A DNA stretch of 64,000 nucleotides. Source: Nothophaeocryptopus gaeumannii (Eukaryota > Ascomycota > Dothideomycetes > Mycosphaerellales > Mycosphaerellaceae). Both the position numbers and the translations under genes were made by a program. Where the stretch lies: the NCBI GenBank assembly GCA_031771865.1, contig JASISA010000023.1:248001-312000 (forward strand), in the 5' to 3' direction. The notes beneath the pieces are model-generated. The model worked only from the letters and a program-made list of their open reading frames with translations. It ran no database searches and had not been told where the DNA came from. Shown one piece after another: positions 32,945 to 44,921 of this stretch; position 1 is the stretch's first letter, and every line of letters begins with the position of its first letter.

Positions 32945-35013
32945 ATGTCACCTCAACCAGCATACACTCCACCCGCGGGCTTGCAGACCGCTCTGGATGA
33001 CTTCACACAACATGTGGAAAAGGAACATAGGGTCAAGCTCAGTAGGAACAATGTCATATGCATTTGACATGAACAAGCTGACCAAAGACTCCAAAGACAG
33101 CTACCATGACCTCCATTCCTTCTCTGTCAATCGGTTGAACGACTTTTGGATATCATTTTGGAAATACGGAGATTTCAAAGCTTCTGTGCAGCCAATCAAG
33201 GTATGACTGTCGAGCAGGCATTCAACATGGCCACTGACAAACACACATAGGCTGTTGATGAGAGCAAGACCGTTGATCAGCTTCCACTCTGGTTCGAAGG
33301 GGTAAAACTAAACTTCACCGAAAATATACTATGTGGCAACGATAATGATCTAGCAATCACCAGCATGAACGAGCAGAATCTAGACTTTCCGGATGAGTAC
33401 ACATGGAAGGACCTGCGATCTATGACTGCAACCTATGCCGAAGCATTGAAAGAAGCTGGCCTTGGGCCCGGCGACTACATGGTGCAGATCGGCAGCAATT
33501 GCGTCCGCTCACTCTGCATCTTGTTCGCATCAGCATCCATAGGTGCAGTACTCGCCTGCTTCGCCACAGACATTGGAGAGAAAGCTTTGCGAGACAGACT
33601 GGACCAGCTCAGACCGAGTCTGATCGTTGCCGAGACGTCTTATTCGTACAATGGTAAGATCAACAACATCGAGCAAAAGATCGAGAGATGTTTCTTGGAG
33701 TCTTCGAAGAAGCGGACCTGCAAGCTCGTAACGATCGGACCGGATACCCAGACTAAATGCGAACATGAGACCTTCGAGGAGTTCTTGAGCCGGACGAGAG
33801 GAGCATCGCTTACTTTCGAGCAAGTATCTTTCAACACACCGATGCTTGTCATGTTCTCTTCAGGTACCACTGGACCGCCGAAGGGGATTGTGCACGGCCA
33901 TGGCGGACTGGTCGTCAACGGCAAGAAGGAATTTCTGCTACATAACAATCTTGGTCCAGACGATGTGCATATTCATTTCAGCAACATCGGCTGGACTCTC
34001 TGGAATATTTCGATTGGATCGCTCTTCTGCAATGCAAAGATGGTGCTGTACGATGGATCACCATTCTACCCAACCCCCGATAAGCTACTACGAGCTTTGT
34101 TCGCACAAGGTATCACAAGTTTCGGAGCTGGACCTCGATATTTCGCTGAGCTACAGAAAGCGGGTGTCAGGCCTAAATATTTCGCTCCAAGATTACACTC
34201 CATCAACTCGACAGGGGCGGTATTGACTTCCTCACTCGCATCCTGGGTCGCCGAGGCCTTTGGTCCTGTCTGTCAAATCCAATACTCCGGCGGTACAGAA
34301 TTCTGTGGTTCCCTCCTCAACGGGAGTCGCTCGTTACCTTCGTATCCCGGCGAATGCTGTGTGAAAGAACTAGGCATGGACATCGACGTCTTCGCCGCCG
34401 ACGGCAAATCCGCACCAGACGGAGAGCGAGGCGAGTTGGTGGTCAAGAAATCAGCTCCGAACATGCCAGTCATGTTCCGAGACTTCGTGCAAGTCAACCC
34501 AGAAACAAAGGGCCTCTACGTTCTTGGCAGGAGCGATGGCGTCCTCAACCCATCTGGGGTCCGCTTTGGCAGCGCAGAAATGTACACCGTCCTCGAAGCG
34601 CCCGCACTAAAGAAACACATCCAAGACGCCCTCGTCATCGGACAACAACGTTCCAACACCACATATTCCGACTCTACCGAACAAGTCCTCTCTTCCTCAA
34701 AGTCGTACCCTCCACCTCCTCTCACACCCTCATCCCAGACCCGACACTCGTCGATCAGATCAAACAACAAATCATCCAAGATCTGAGTAGAAGACATGTA
34801 CCACATTACTTCTTTGAGGTGGATGAGATTCCATACAATGTGAATGGGAAGAAGTTGGAGATTTTGGTAAAGAAAGTTGTTAATGGGGGGCCGGAGGTGC
34901 TCAGGAAGTTGAAGATGACGGAGGATGAGGCGAGGATGATGGGGAAGTTTGTCAAGTTTTACGATGTTGAAAGCGTTGTTGAGAAGGAGGGGAGGGGGAG
35001 GAGTAAGCTTTGA
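32945..35013 (+). pseudogene. Acetoacetyl-CoA synthetase with a 2-bp frameshift
   Basis: Exons 32945-33041, 33097-33200 and from 33251 on; introns of 55 and 50 bp, the first with a CTGAC branch site. The protein belongs to the AMP-forming acyl-CoA synthetases and matches acetoacetyl-CoA synthetase in layout: an N-terminal FW/WF region (NRLNDFW, LPLWFEGVKLNFTENIL), the adenylation motif FSSGTTGPPKG, IQYSGGTEFCG, and GRSDGVLNPSGVRFGSAEMY. The family makes acetoacetyl-CoA from acetoacetate with ATP and CoA in the cytosol. At 34688-34693 a CT dinucleotide run has one unit too many; downstream, the correct frame (FLKVVPSTSSHTL...VPHYFFEVDEIPYNVNGKK) is shifted. The frame as read would end about 30 codons later, losing the catalytic Lys of the C-terminal domain. 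It may be a true mutation or a base-call error. Confidence 0.8.
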
Positions 35014-36004
35014 GATGACCATTGCAAAATGCGGTTCGAACTTCAAGATCAGTGCTCTTTGCTTTTCGTCAAGACCATCCCCAAGACATGTTCGATGAAA
35101 CATGACAATCCTGTCAATGATCGATTGATCGATCCAAAACGATGCGGTCATTGCCGCATAGACCCAAAGTCATCTTCAGACCAGAAAGCATCAGTGACGC
35201 CTTTCATTTCACTCATTGAGCATTGTAGGTAGCCTATGAAGCAAAATAGATAAGAGATTGCATCTATACAATGTTCGGCCACTGAACGATAGCCTGAGGT
35301 GCAACCCTGGGTCCCAAAATTCTTGGCGTCCCGAATTGCGACCAAAATTGGCCAGAAAAACTTCCAACACCTTCTCCATCAACTCAACAACCACATCGAC
35401 AAAACAAGGGCGCAAATCGACATCCAAAGAAGCAAAAGAAATTGTCGCTTCTGTGGATCGAACTGATGGTACAATTAGACCAAGGCTTCGGGTCTGAACA
35501 AGCATTGAATTGTACTTACCACAGTACCTCCAGATACCGCACATTGCATACGACCAAAGTGAACTTCAGTCTGGCGCTCTCCCAAGTGAGCTAAAGCGAC
35601 CAACTTTCGTGGTGGGACGATACAGAGGTGAAAATTTGAAAAATTATGACCGCTAGATCTTGATCCCTGCAGGTGAGTGGGACGGTCGAATCAAATTGGG
35701 AGTGGGAGAGGGGGAGGTGTGAGAGTGCGCAAGCCAATTGCCAAGAGTTACCTGCCTATTCAGGGAATTTCGAGCGAGAACGACTTGTCCCTGTAGACGA
35801 CAAAGGTCTACGCAATTGTGTTGCTTCCGGAGAATATAGGGTGCTCAAAAAACCACACGAGAGGAAGTATCGACTTCGATGAGAGTCCGTAAAGTAAAGG
35901 ACAAAATGTGCATTGTTTCCATCAACCTGATCCGACTGATATAGAATTGAAAACTACAGAGCTGGCCCTGTATTGCGGAATCGAAGGAGACGTGTATAGT
36001 GTGC
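35014..36004. other. Spacer between two convergent broken genes
   Basis: Nearly 1 kb between the synthetase 3' end and the dehydrogenase 3' end. Short frames only; no repeat or RNA gene recognised. Confidence 0.4.
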
Positions 36005-37168
36005 TCAAGCGCCATCAACTTGGTTCACTACCGGTGGCTTATTCACAGCGTTCAACGGCCTGCCAGTATCGAAAAACGATTCCAGATTGTCCCACGACAG
36101 TCTCTCAAAGTTCGCCCAACTAGTCTTGGAACACACTCCGATGTGAGGCAATAGAGATACCTTCCAATTCTCTCTCAGCTTTGGATTGACACCTGGCTCA
36201 TCCGCATGGACATCAAGTCCTACACCGACTACTTGGCTGCCATCGAGTGCTTCAGTCAGGGCGTCTTCTTCAATCATTTTCCCCCTTGCGATGTTCACGA
36301 CCCTCAGCCCAGACGGTTTCGCTGATTTGAATTGTTCTCTGCTTAGCATATGGTGGGTCTCTGGGGTATACGGGGCTGCGAGTACGACACAGTCGACCAC
36401 GGGAAGCATGCCCCCCAACGAGCGGTGATAGATTGCACCTCCGATCAGAGACTTCTCCGCCTGCTCCTTTCTCCTCCGTCCGTGATAATGAATTTGCATG
36501 CCATACGCAGCCTCGCACTTCTTTGCAATCTCAAGACCAATGTCGCCGAGACCAACGATACCCAAAGCTTGACCGCAGGGATCTACTGCTTTGAGACCGA
36601 GCTCCCGGCTGGCCACTCAATCGAATCTAGGCCAGTCAGAACAGACAACCTGTAGGGAGAACAACCGATATATACCTCGCACACCACCCTGCGTACGTCA
36701 AATATCGAAATGTATCAAGGACCGGACACCGCCGTATTCGCAACAGCCTCCGTACAAGCATTCGGCGTATTGCAATACCAGATTCCTCGATCGGCGAGAG
36801 CTTCCGTATCTGCTGCATCGTAGCCGTGGCCTGTACAGCAGATTATCTTGAGGCTGCTTGGGAAGTGGGGAACGACATCAGTAGCGAAGTGTTGTTGGCC
36901 GGCGAAGCGACCGTCTTTGAGCCAGCCTAGTCGGACGATCGCGTCGATGTTGCCGTATGGGCCGCCAGCATGAAGGCGTTGGTTGAACTCTTCGATCGTT
37001 GCACAGTCGTATGAGATGAAGTCGTACTTTTGGGCGAGGTGTTGGCGGCGGGCGTGATCGATCTATCAGAGTACGTAAGCTCAGACAGATAGCTTTCACA
37101 TCGGGTCAGGCATTCTGTACCTCTTGGATGCTTGATTCTATCAATAACACTATGGGTTTCGAATGCAT
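36005..37168 (-). pseudogene. D-isomer 2-hydroxyacid dehydrogenase pseudogene
   Basis: Reads from ATG 37168 with exons 37168-37121 and 37062-36676, then one from 36626 to 36005 (introns 58 and 49 bp). The substrate-domain part (SLKIICCTGHGYDAADTEAL, then YCNTPNACTEAVANTAV) and the NAD-binding part (LGIVGLGDIGLEIAKKC, HYHGRRR) are clear. So are the catalytic-region pieces VVNIARGKMIEEDAL and LDVHADEPGVNP. Two lesions are visible. A one-base frameshift at about 36720-36732 lies between ANTAV and LDTFRYLTYAGWCAR. An in-frame TGA at 36617-36619 follows the second intron. Family members reduce glyoxylate, hydroxypyruvate or related 2-oxoacids; the substrate is not determined. The gene is unlikely to give a working enzyme. 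Confidence 0.8.
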
Positions 37169-37554
37169 CGTGTGTATTTGGAAGGCAGTGTTGATGACAG
37201 AAGTTTGGGGCGAAAAGGATCTAGAAAATGACCAATCATGTGCTAACAATGCATAGATTGTTAATATACACACTTTGCCTGATCCTGAAAGCTCCTTCGA
37301 TTTGACTCGTGCAAGATCGTATGCTCGCGCAGGCTCTCCGGAAGAGTTACAATTGCCAGATGGCTTGGCTTTTGGTGTTCGGCGAAGATAGGCCAATGCG
37401 GCCAAGCGTACTTACTCACTGCTTCGGGTCCGTGGACAATCCAGAGACTCGGATTGGCGAGTTGTTGGGTGTGAAAGGCCTACTGGGAGCGTCTTTGGCT
37501 AAGGTCTCACTGTATTTGTCTCCTCGACCATGCTCAAACCGAGCCTCAAAATTC

Positions 37555-38199
37555 TTAGACCTCCTCAAACACCCACAATGTATCTCCATGATGTCCTCTC
37601 GCAACACGCCCCTCTGCCATAGCATTCACCATCATCAGATGTGATCGCCACCATGGCGACAGTAGTTGAAAGCCTCCATCTGGGTGCAATCTTGGAATGA
37701 AGAGCTCCCATTCGTCTAGCTTTGGAGCAACAGCTTGCATCTTGTTTTGCCCGTCGTGCCCAAAATACTTTCCGCAGTTGGTGTTTAGGAAGCCAGTGTA
37801 GTTGTCTTTCGAAACGCACAGCCATCGATTGTTCACGCTTGGACCATCATCCAGAGCTTCCAGCCGTATACCCTTGCTTGTGATGGTGATCGCTTTTCGG
37901 GTGTGCTTCTCGAGGATCAGGTAGTTTTTGCCGGGCTAGGGAACATCTCCAAGAAAGGGGCTGCGATTGAGGCTATCAACACTGTGTCCGTCAAAGGCAG
38001 CGAAAGTGAAGTCTGTCTTTGGCGTGTACTGGGTATCGCAGTCCGACTTCTTTTCCTCATCGTATCGTTCCATGGGAGTTGTTCGCACAGTATGCTGGTA
38101 GGAGGAAGGATGGGACGACCAGACGATTTGTATTCTATGAAGGTCGGTTGAAACAGAGTTTGCTCCAAAAAGCCGTACGCAGTTCTGGTGCCAACTCAA
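37555..38199 (-). pseudogene. Fascin-like (beta-trefoil) domain protein, probably broken
   Basis: The segment 37935-37555 encodes KNYLILEKHTRKAITITSKG, then NRWLCVSKDNYTGFLN, GKYFGHDGQN and WELFIPRLHPDGGFQLL. This is a pattern I know from fungal fascin-like/beta-trefoil hypothetical proteins (..W.CVEK.G..GFRN...G.FLGHD....W..F..R..P.GGY.LL). The frame continues upstream to 38199 but is interrupted by an in-frame TAG at 37936-37938. That TAG could instead be a splice acceptor (CCCTAG), in which case a short intron would rescue it; I see no good donor. Function in fungi is unknown. Confidence 0.5.
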
Positions 38200-38292
38200 A
38201 TGGTCGCGCTTTGTCCACTGCTCGAATACCTGTCTGCTCGTGCGTTGTCAGGGATAATGCCGCCTAAATTGCTTCGGTGAGGTCGGAGCTCA

Positions 38293-39769
38293 TCAGTACG
38301 TATACTTGAAATGCACATCATAGTCCCCTTTTTCTGGCTTCGACTCAGTCGGCATCCCGTCCTGCTCCGCCTGAACCAATAGCTTGGACCGCTTCCTGTT
38401 GATCAAGTACATGCCAGTCATGAGCGAGAGCACCATCGCAACCGCAACACATGCCAGACCCAGAGCAATGCTCATGCCCTTGATGTATCTCGGCTTGGTC
38501 TCAGTCGTAAAGATTTGACCAACAGCCACTCCAGCAGTATTTCCCAGGGTCAAGGTCATGCCAACCATAGTCGCCCGGCGATAGTGTCGACTGACATTAT
38601 CTTGCAGCCACATAGTGAGAATCCAGTCGTTGGGTAAATCCCAATAGCAGCAAGAAAGCAGGCAAAGTATCTGACCTTCAGATTCTTCGCCGAGATGAGG
38701 ATCGCGTATCCCACAATCAGACTCAGCAGCGCCCCAATCAAGTAAGGTCCTCTCAATCCAGTCTGGTCCGAGAAATCTGCGATCATCAAGAAGCAGACCA
38801 GCGCCACCATATATATCGGAACCGTCATGAGGTTCGCATGAACACTCATATACCCCAACCCCTGCACAATAGCCGGCATGAACGTCGTAATCCCATAAAG
38901 ACTCACATCACAACAAAACTGATAAACCCAAAAGCAGAAAAACTTCGGATCCCTCACAGCAATGAACACTTCTTTCCAAGAGAATTCTTCTTCCAAACCC
39001 ACATGCGCATCCAACTCATACCGCTTAACTATCATGCCCTTCTCCTCTTCGCTCAGAAACCACGCATCGTACGGCGTTTTTGGGAAAAGGAAGAAGAACA
39101 ACGAACCAGAAGAATCGTCATAGCCCCTTCAACGCAGAATAACCATCTCCAACCCGCGAATCCATTCGGTCCATGAATTTGTGTTAGGCTGAAAGCAAGG
39201 ATGCCTCCAAAAGCGCTCGAGAAGGCGGAGAAGGCGAATATGACGGCGGAGCGTTTTCCTCGCTCGTGTTTCTTGTAGACGAGACCGAGGTAGACGTTCA
39301 CGGAAGGGATGAGACCGCTTTCGAAGAGTCCGATCAGGAGACGACAGGCGTAGAGACCCTGCCAGTTCTGTATGAATCCCATACCCAAAGTCGTCACACC
39401 CCAGCAGAACGCACATGCGGTCATGAGATATCTCGGGCTTATTTTCTTGAGCAAGATCGCGGCTGGTGCTTCGAAGGGAACGTATGTTGCGTATAGGAGG
39501 GTGGTAGCTGTGCCGAATTGGTTCCCTACAAGGCCGATGTCCTCGGGCATGCCGGCGATTTGGGCGTTTCCGAGGTTGGAGCGGTCGAGATTGGCTATCA
39601 TGTAGAAGAGTCCGAAGAGGTCTACGGCGAAGATGTCGAATTTGAACATCATTTTGCGTTCTTTGGTTGGGTCGATCCAGGATGTGGAGGCACCATTGTC
39701 GATGTCGGTGGTGTCGACATTGGACGTCGCATTCTTGCAGTCGTTTGATGCTGAGGTTGAAAGATCCAT
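38293..39769 (-). pseudogene. MFS transporter of the anion:cation symporter (Dal5-like) family, frameshifted
   Basis: The likely start is ATG 39769 (frame open to 39961). The family signature is present: KFDIFAVDLFGLFYMIANLDRSNLGNAQIAG, PFEAPAAILLKK, RLLIGLFESGLIPSVNVYL, GWRWLFCVEGAMTI, FLFPKTPYDAWFLSEEEK and about 12 membrane spans, as in Dal5-type transporters of allantoate, dipeptides, vitamins or other organic anions. Two one-base frame breaks occur: at about 39099-39108, between MTILL and LFFFLFP, and at about 38612-38618, between YPTTGFSL and MWLQDN. No intron of normal size can bridge them. The remaining sequence is well conserved, so the loss (if real) is recent. It lies divergently from the oxoprolinase with about 490 bp between starts. 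Confidence 0.8.
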
Positions 39770-40256
39770 CTTTGCTCGTGAGCCAAAGAATGTGCCGGAA
39801 TGGACATGACTTTGCAGGCGATCCTGAAGTCCATATCTTTTTCGAAAGCCATGCCGCCAAACAATTCGCGTTGTGTTGGCCGACGTGAAGCCGATTCTCG
39901 TTTCAAGAGCGATAGAAGATGTGTGGCCTAATAGAGCTGTTGTCGTCGTCGAAGGAGGCAAGCCAAGGCTTCCCGGCCAAGAATGTCGTTCGCCGAGATC
40001 AGATAGGCCGACTCGGCTTCAATGACCTTCAACCGGGCTTACCTTAGCAACTGACTGAGACCTCATGTGGAGCTCAGGTCAACGATCTGTATTGCCGATT
40101 GAAGCGAATAAGGCTTATGCGTACAAGAGTGGCTGTAGTCTTGTGAGCGAGCCGACTCATTCTAACAACTCCAGGTCTTCAACGCTGCCAGCTCACTTCT
40201 CCTGTTCTCCTGGTTTTCACGGACTCCTTTTTATCAGTACCTGCCAGTAATCAACC
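39770..40256. promoter_or_regulatory. Divergent promoter of the MFS transporter and oxoprolinase
   Basis: About 490 bp between the transporter start (39769, minus) and the oxoprolinase start (40257, plus). An in-frame upstream extension of the transporter exists (to 39961) but is not family-like. Shared control of the two genes is possible. Confidence 0.4.
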
Positions 40257-43200
40257 ATGGCAGCAAAAGGAATCCGCATAGCAATAGACCGCGGCGGCAC
40301 ATTCACAGACGCCTGGGCCCAAATCCCCAACCACACATCCGGCGACATCATCCTCCAAGTGCTCTCCGAGAATCCCTCAGAATATCTGGACGCACCCACA
40401 GAATGTATCCGTCAGATCCTCTCAATAGCTTCCGGCCACGACATTCCCCGGAACGAGCCTCTAGACATCACACCCGTGGAGTCGATCCGGATGGGAACAA
40501 CAGTCGCCACGAACGCCCTCCTAGAACGGAAAGGCGAGAGGGTAGCTTTAGTAACGACGAAAGGATTTCGCGATATACTGAAGATTGGAAATCAGGCACG
40601 ACCGAACATATTCGATTTGTCGGTGGCGAGATTATCGAAACTGTATGAAGCTGTTCTGGAGGTCGACGAGCGCGTAACGATTGAAGGGTTTGCAGAGGAT
40701 CCAGAACCGCAGCACATCGATGTTGATTCTGATCCGGCTTTACGCACTGGGTTGACAGGAGAAGCAGTCCGGGTTCTGAGAGTGCCGGATTTGGACGCTG
40801 TGAGGAAGCATCTGCAGGGGCTGTGGGAGGAGGGGTACAGAAGTATTGCGGTCGCGCTGTTGCACTCATACACGTTTCAAGATCATGAGAAGGCTGTTGC
40901 TGAGCTGGCGAGGGGGGTGGGATTCCGGGTCTCGGCGTCCGCTGAGTTGCAGACAATGGCGAAGATTGTGCCAAGAGCCCAGTCGGCTGTCGCAGACGCG
41001 TATCTTTCCCCGGTGACAGAATCGTATTTGGAGAGCTTCCGGAAAGGCTTCAAAGGACAGCTCAGAGACGCGAATGGAGAGAAGCTGTTTCTGAATCAAT
41101 CCGATGGCGGCTTAGTATCATTTTCGAGGTTCACAGGACTTCGAGGTGTCTTGAGCGGACCCGCGGGTGGAGTCATCGGCCTCAGTCGACATGCTACGAC
41201 GATCGAGACGCAACTCCAGTAATTGGCTTCGACATGGGTGGAACTTCGACCGATGTGGCAAGATATGCTGGGAGCCTGGAGCATGTTTTCGAAAGCAACA
41301 TTGCTCAAGTCACCATCCAAACTCCGCAGCTGGACATTAACACTGTCGCGGCAGGAGGCGGATCCATGCTCTTCTGGGAGAACGGTTTGTTCAAAGTCGG
41401 ACCTCAATCAGCAGGCGCGAACCCAGGACCAGCATGCTACGGCAAAGGTGGGCCTTTGACTGTGACAGACGCCAATTTGTTCCTTGGTAGGATCATTCCA
41501 GAGTCGTTTCCTCGACTGCTCGACACAGAGATTGTGAGGACGAAGTTCGCAGACCTGACGGCATTGATCAACAAGGAGAAAGCAGGGGAGTCGACACTCA
41601 CACCAGAAGAGGTCGCGCTGGGCTTCATCGCCATCGCAAACGCCACTATGACCAGACCCATTCGCACTCTAAGCGAAGGCCGTGGTTTCGAGACTGCTGC
41701 CCACAACCTTGGATCGTTCGGTGGTGCTGGTGGACAGCATGCAGGCGGCCATTGCCCGAGACCTGGGTATCGAGAGAGCCATCATTCCCAAATACTCCAG
41801 CATTCTTTCAGCTTATGGAATGGCTCTAGCGGACGTCGTAGTTGAGAACCAAGAGCCAGAAGCATGCAACTTCTCCGACGAATCTCTCGCACAACTAAAA
41901 GCTCGATTCGAGAAGCTTTACAAAGCCGGAGAAGATGGACTCGCTGCTCAAGGCTTCGACAAGAGCCAGATGGAGCACGAGCTGTTCTTGAACACGAGAT
42001 ATCAAGGTAGCGATACAGCTCTCATGGTCACTCAGCCTGAGAAGGGAATGCAACATTTCGGTGAAGCGTTTGTCGCTCGGCATCATCGCGAGTTTGGGTT
42101 CACGCAACCGCGAGAGATCTTTGTAGATGACGTTCGCGTGCGAAGCGTTGCCAAAGGGATGCAAATCCAGCTTTCGAGCCCGTTTGAAGAATTGCGAAGA
42201 GTGCAGTCTTCTCCTCCTGTCAGTCGGATTCAGCCAGAGTCAGTGCGAGATGTGTATTTCGAGGGCCATGGCTGGACCAAAGCTGGAATCTATGGCTTAC
42301 AGACACTGGCAAAAGGAACCAGGATTCAAGGACCGGCCATGCTCACGGACAAAACGCAGACAATCGTCGTTGATCCTGCCAGCTCTGCCATCATTCTACC
42401 CGAGCACGTCATCTTGGAGATTCAAAACATGGCCAAGACAGAAGTCGGTATTGACCAGCCAGATCCAATCCAGCTTAGCGTATTCGGCCACAGATTCATG
42501 TCCGTCGCCGAGCAGATGGGCCAGACTATGCAGAAGACATCCATATCCGTGAACATTAAGGAGAGGCTGGACTACTCCTGCGCCGTCTTCTCACCCGAGG
42601 GAGGTCTCGTAGCTAATGCGCCACATATCCCTGGACATCTCGGATCCATGAGCTATGCGATTGCGTACCAGGCGAAGCTATACAAGGCTGGAGAGCTGAA
42701 ACCCGGGGACGTGATCCTCAGCAACCATCCCATCGCCGGTGGTACGCATTTGCCAGATTTGACAGTCACGACCCCAGTGTTCGACGACGACGAGAATCCC
42801 AAGGAGATCCTATTCTTCGTTGCCAATCGTGGTCATCATGCAGACATCGGAGGAATCCAGCCTGGGTCAATGCCTCCCAACTCGACTGAGCTGTGGCAGG
42901 AAGGTGTCGCTGTAGAATCATTTAAGATGGTCAAAGAGGGAGTCTTCGACGAAAAGGGCCTGACTGAGATCCTGTACGACATTCCCGGCTCGTATCCAGG
43001 CTGCAGTGGTACACGCACTCTTCGCGACAATATTGCCGACTTGAAGGCTGCCATTGCTTCTAACAACCGAGGCATTCAGCTCATCCAAGCCTTGGTGAAG
43101 GAATACTCTTGGCCGGTAGTCCAGTTCTACATGAAGGCAATTCAGAAGAATGCAGCGCAGTCGGTCAGAGAGCTTCTCAAGGTCTTTTCGGAGAGATTTA

Positions 43201-44362
43201 CCGGTCAAGCGCTGCAAGCTGTTGACTATATCGATGATGGTACACCGCTGGCGCTGAAGATTGACATCAATAAGGAGACGGGCGATGCTATCTTCGACTT
43301 CACCGGGACTGGTCCGGAGCATTTTTGGTAATCTGAACTGTCCGCCAGCAATCATGTATTCCGGAATCATGGTGAGTCGTTCGCATGTTGAGTGTTGCTG
43401 AGAGATGCTGACAATTCCGAAGTACTGCTTGCGCTCGATGATCTCGTCTGACATACCCTTAAATCAGGGTTGTCTAGAGCCCATCAAGATTATCTGTCCG
43501 CCGAACACGCTGCTGTCACCTTCACTCAAGGCAGCGACTGTCGGCTCGGTGAGTAGAGACTTCTCTTGATTAGCATGCCCAATTGCTGACCTTTTCGGAG
43601 AATGTCGAGACTTCGCAGCGCATCGTCGACTTGATCTTCAAGGCTTTCCGTGCCGCAGCCGCATCGCAAGGCACATGTAACAACTTGACCTTCGGATACG
43701 GCGGCACTGATTCAGAGACTGGCAAGGTCACCAAAGGCTTCGGGTACTACGAGACGATCGCAGGTGGTTCTGGAGCTGGCGCGGATTGGGAAGGTAAGAG
43801 TCGGCGTCACCCACCGTTTCTGAGCAGCTTCTGACATTTAGTAGGTGAAAGTGGTGTCCACACGCACATCACAAACACTCGCATGAGCGACGTGGAAATC
43901 TTCGAAAAGCGGTACCCGGTGATACTGCATGAATTCTCAATCCGCAAGGGCAGTGGCGGTGCGGGCTTGCATCGTGGAGGCGACGGATGCATTCGAGACA
44001 TCGAGTTCAGAAGACCAGTTCAAGTGTCGATCCTGTCCGAGCGACGTGTAATTGCACCATATGGAATGGCTGGCGGAGAGGAAGGCCAGCGTGGTGTCAA
44101 TCTGTGGGTGAGAAAGTATGAAGATGGGACCTCCAGAACCATCAGCCTGGGAGGCAAGGCCACGACGCCGATGAGTGCTGGGGATCGTATCATTGTCTTG
44201 ACTCCGGGAGGCGGCGGGTATGGCCCAGATCCTGAGGAGAAGAAGCAGGAAGAGGAGATCTTTGGGTCCTTCAAGGTACACGAGAAGTTTGTACGAGATC
44301 CGGGTCTGTTCCGCACTCAAGGAAGTCTCGCGGAGAGGAACGCTCAGGCGACGAGCAATTGA
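40257..44362 (+). pseudogene. OXP1: 5-oxoprolinase (hydantoinase A + B) with three frameshifts
   Basis: The whole gene is recognisable. It has the N-terminal hydantoinase A part (IAIDRGGTFTDAWA, GTTVATNALLERKGER, LSGPAGGVIG, GFDMGGTSTDV, NTVAAGGGSMLFW, GPACYGKGGPLTVTDANLFLGR, FGGAGGQHA, ILSAYGMALADVV) followed by the hydantoinase B part (RFMSVAEQMGQTMQKTS, GTHLPDLTV, FVANRGHHADIGG, CNNLTFGYGGTD, LHEFSIRKGSGGAG, TPGGGGYG). The enzyme opens 5-oxo-L-proline to L-glutamate with ATP. Frame breaks of one base occur near 41212, near 41742 (extra G; it restores the first frame) and in a T5 run at 43322-43326. The 3' part has three introns (about 43373-43422, 43552-43603 and 43795-43845). It would not make the full protein of about 1290 residues as read. 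Confidence 0.85.
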
Positions 44363-44921
44363 TACACAGACCAGATAGATGATGAATCTATAGACGATTG
44401 ACGTTGTGAGAAGACGCGTTGCTCACTGAGATCCGCGTGGGGTCGAAACGCGTAGGCACTGATCATCCTTGGCATCGACGTCGGCATCAAGATGTTGGCC
44501 AATTAGTCACACTCCATCTGCACTCATATGGCTTCAATGTCACACTCTGCAGAGTCTGGACAGTGACCTGGCCTAGAGTATCGCCTTTTGAATTCGACGT
44601 GTCGCCCTCAGAGGGATCTCCAGGCTCATCGAATTCTCCACCGCCAGCCCAGCGATCTGCAGACTTACGGTAGCCTTACCTTGCAGAACATGCGCGATAG
44701 GCTGCCACCGGCGTAGATCATGCGGAGGTCCTATACATACGGGCGGTGACGCGAAGAGGTAGGTGAAATAGACAACACACTTGATGAGGATTGGAGAAAG
44801 AGCTTGGAGTAGAAGGCGGCCTGAAACCTGCTGCATGACAAACATTGGCAAGACAGGACGACGTGAAGCATAGCTCTAGGCACAACACACACTCTTCTGG
44901 ACACATTGAAGAGAAGCAGGG
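44363..44921. other. Spacer upstream of the sphingomyelinase relic
   Basis: No gene recognised. It has ordinary base composition, unlike the DNA after 45250, and presumably holds the former promoter of the next gene. Confidence 0.4.

Noticed and set aside
39060..39120. Intron to explain the frame change in the Dal5-like transporter
   Set aside because: The protein continues without a gap on both sides of the shift and there is no GT...AG pair of 40 bp or more. A one-base lesion explains it better.
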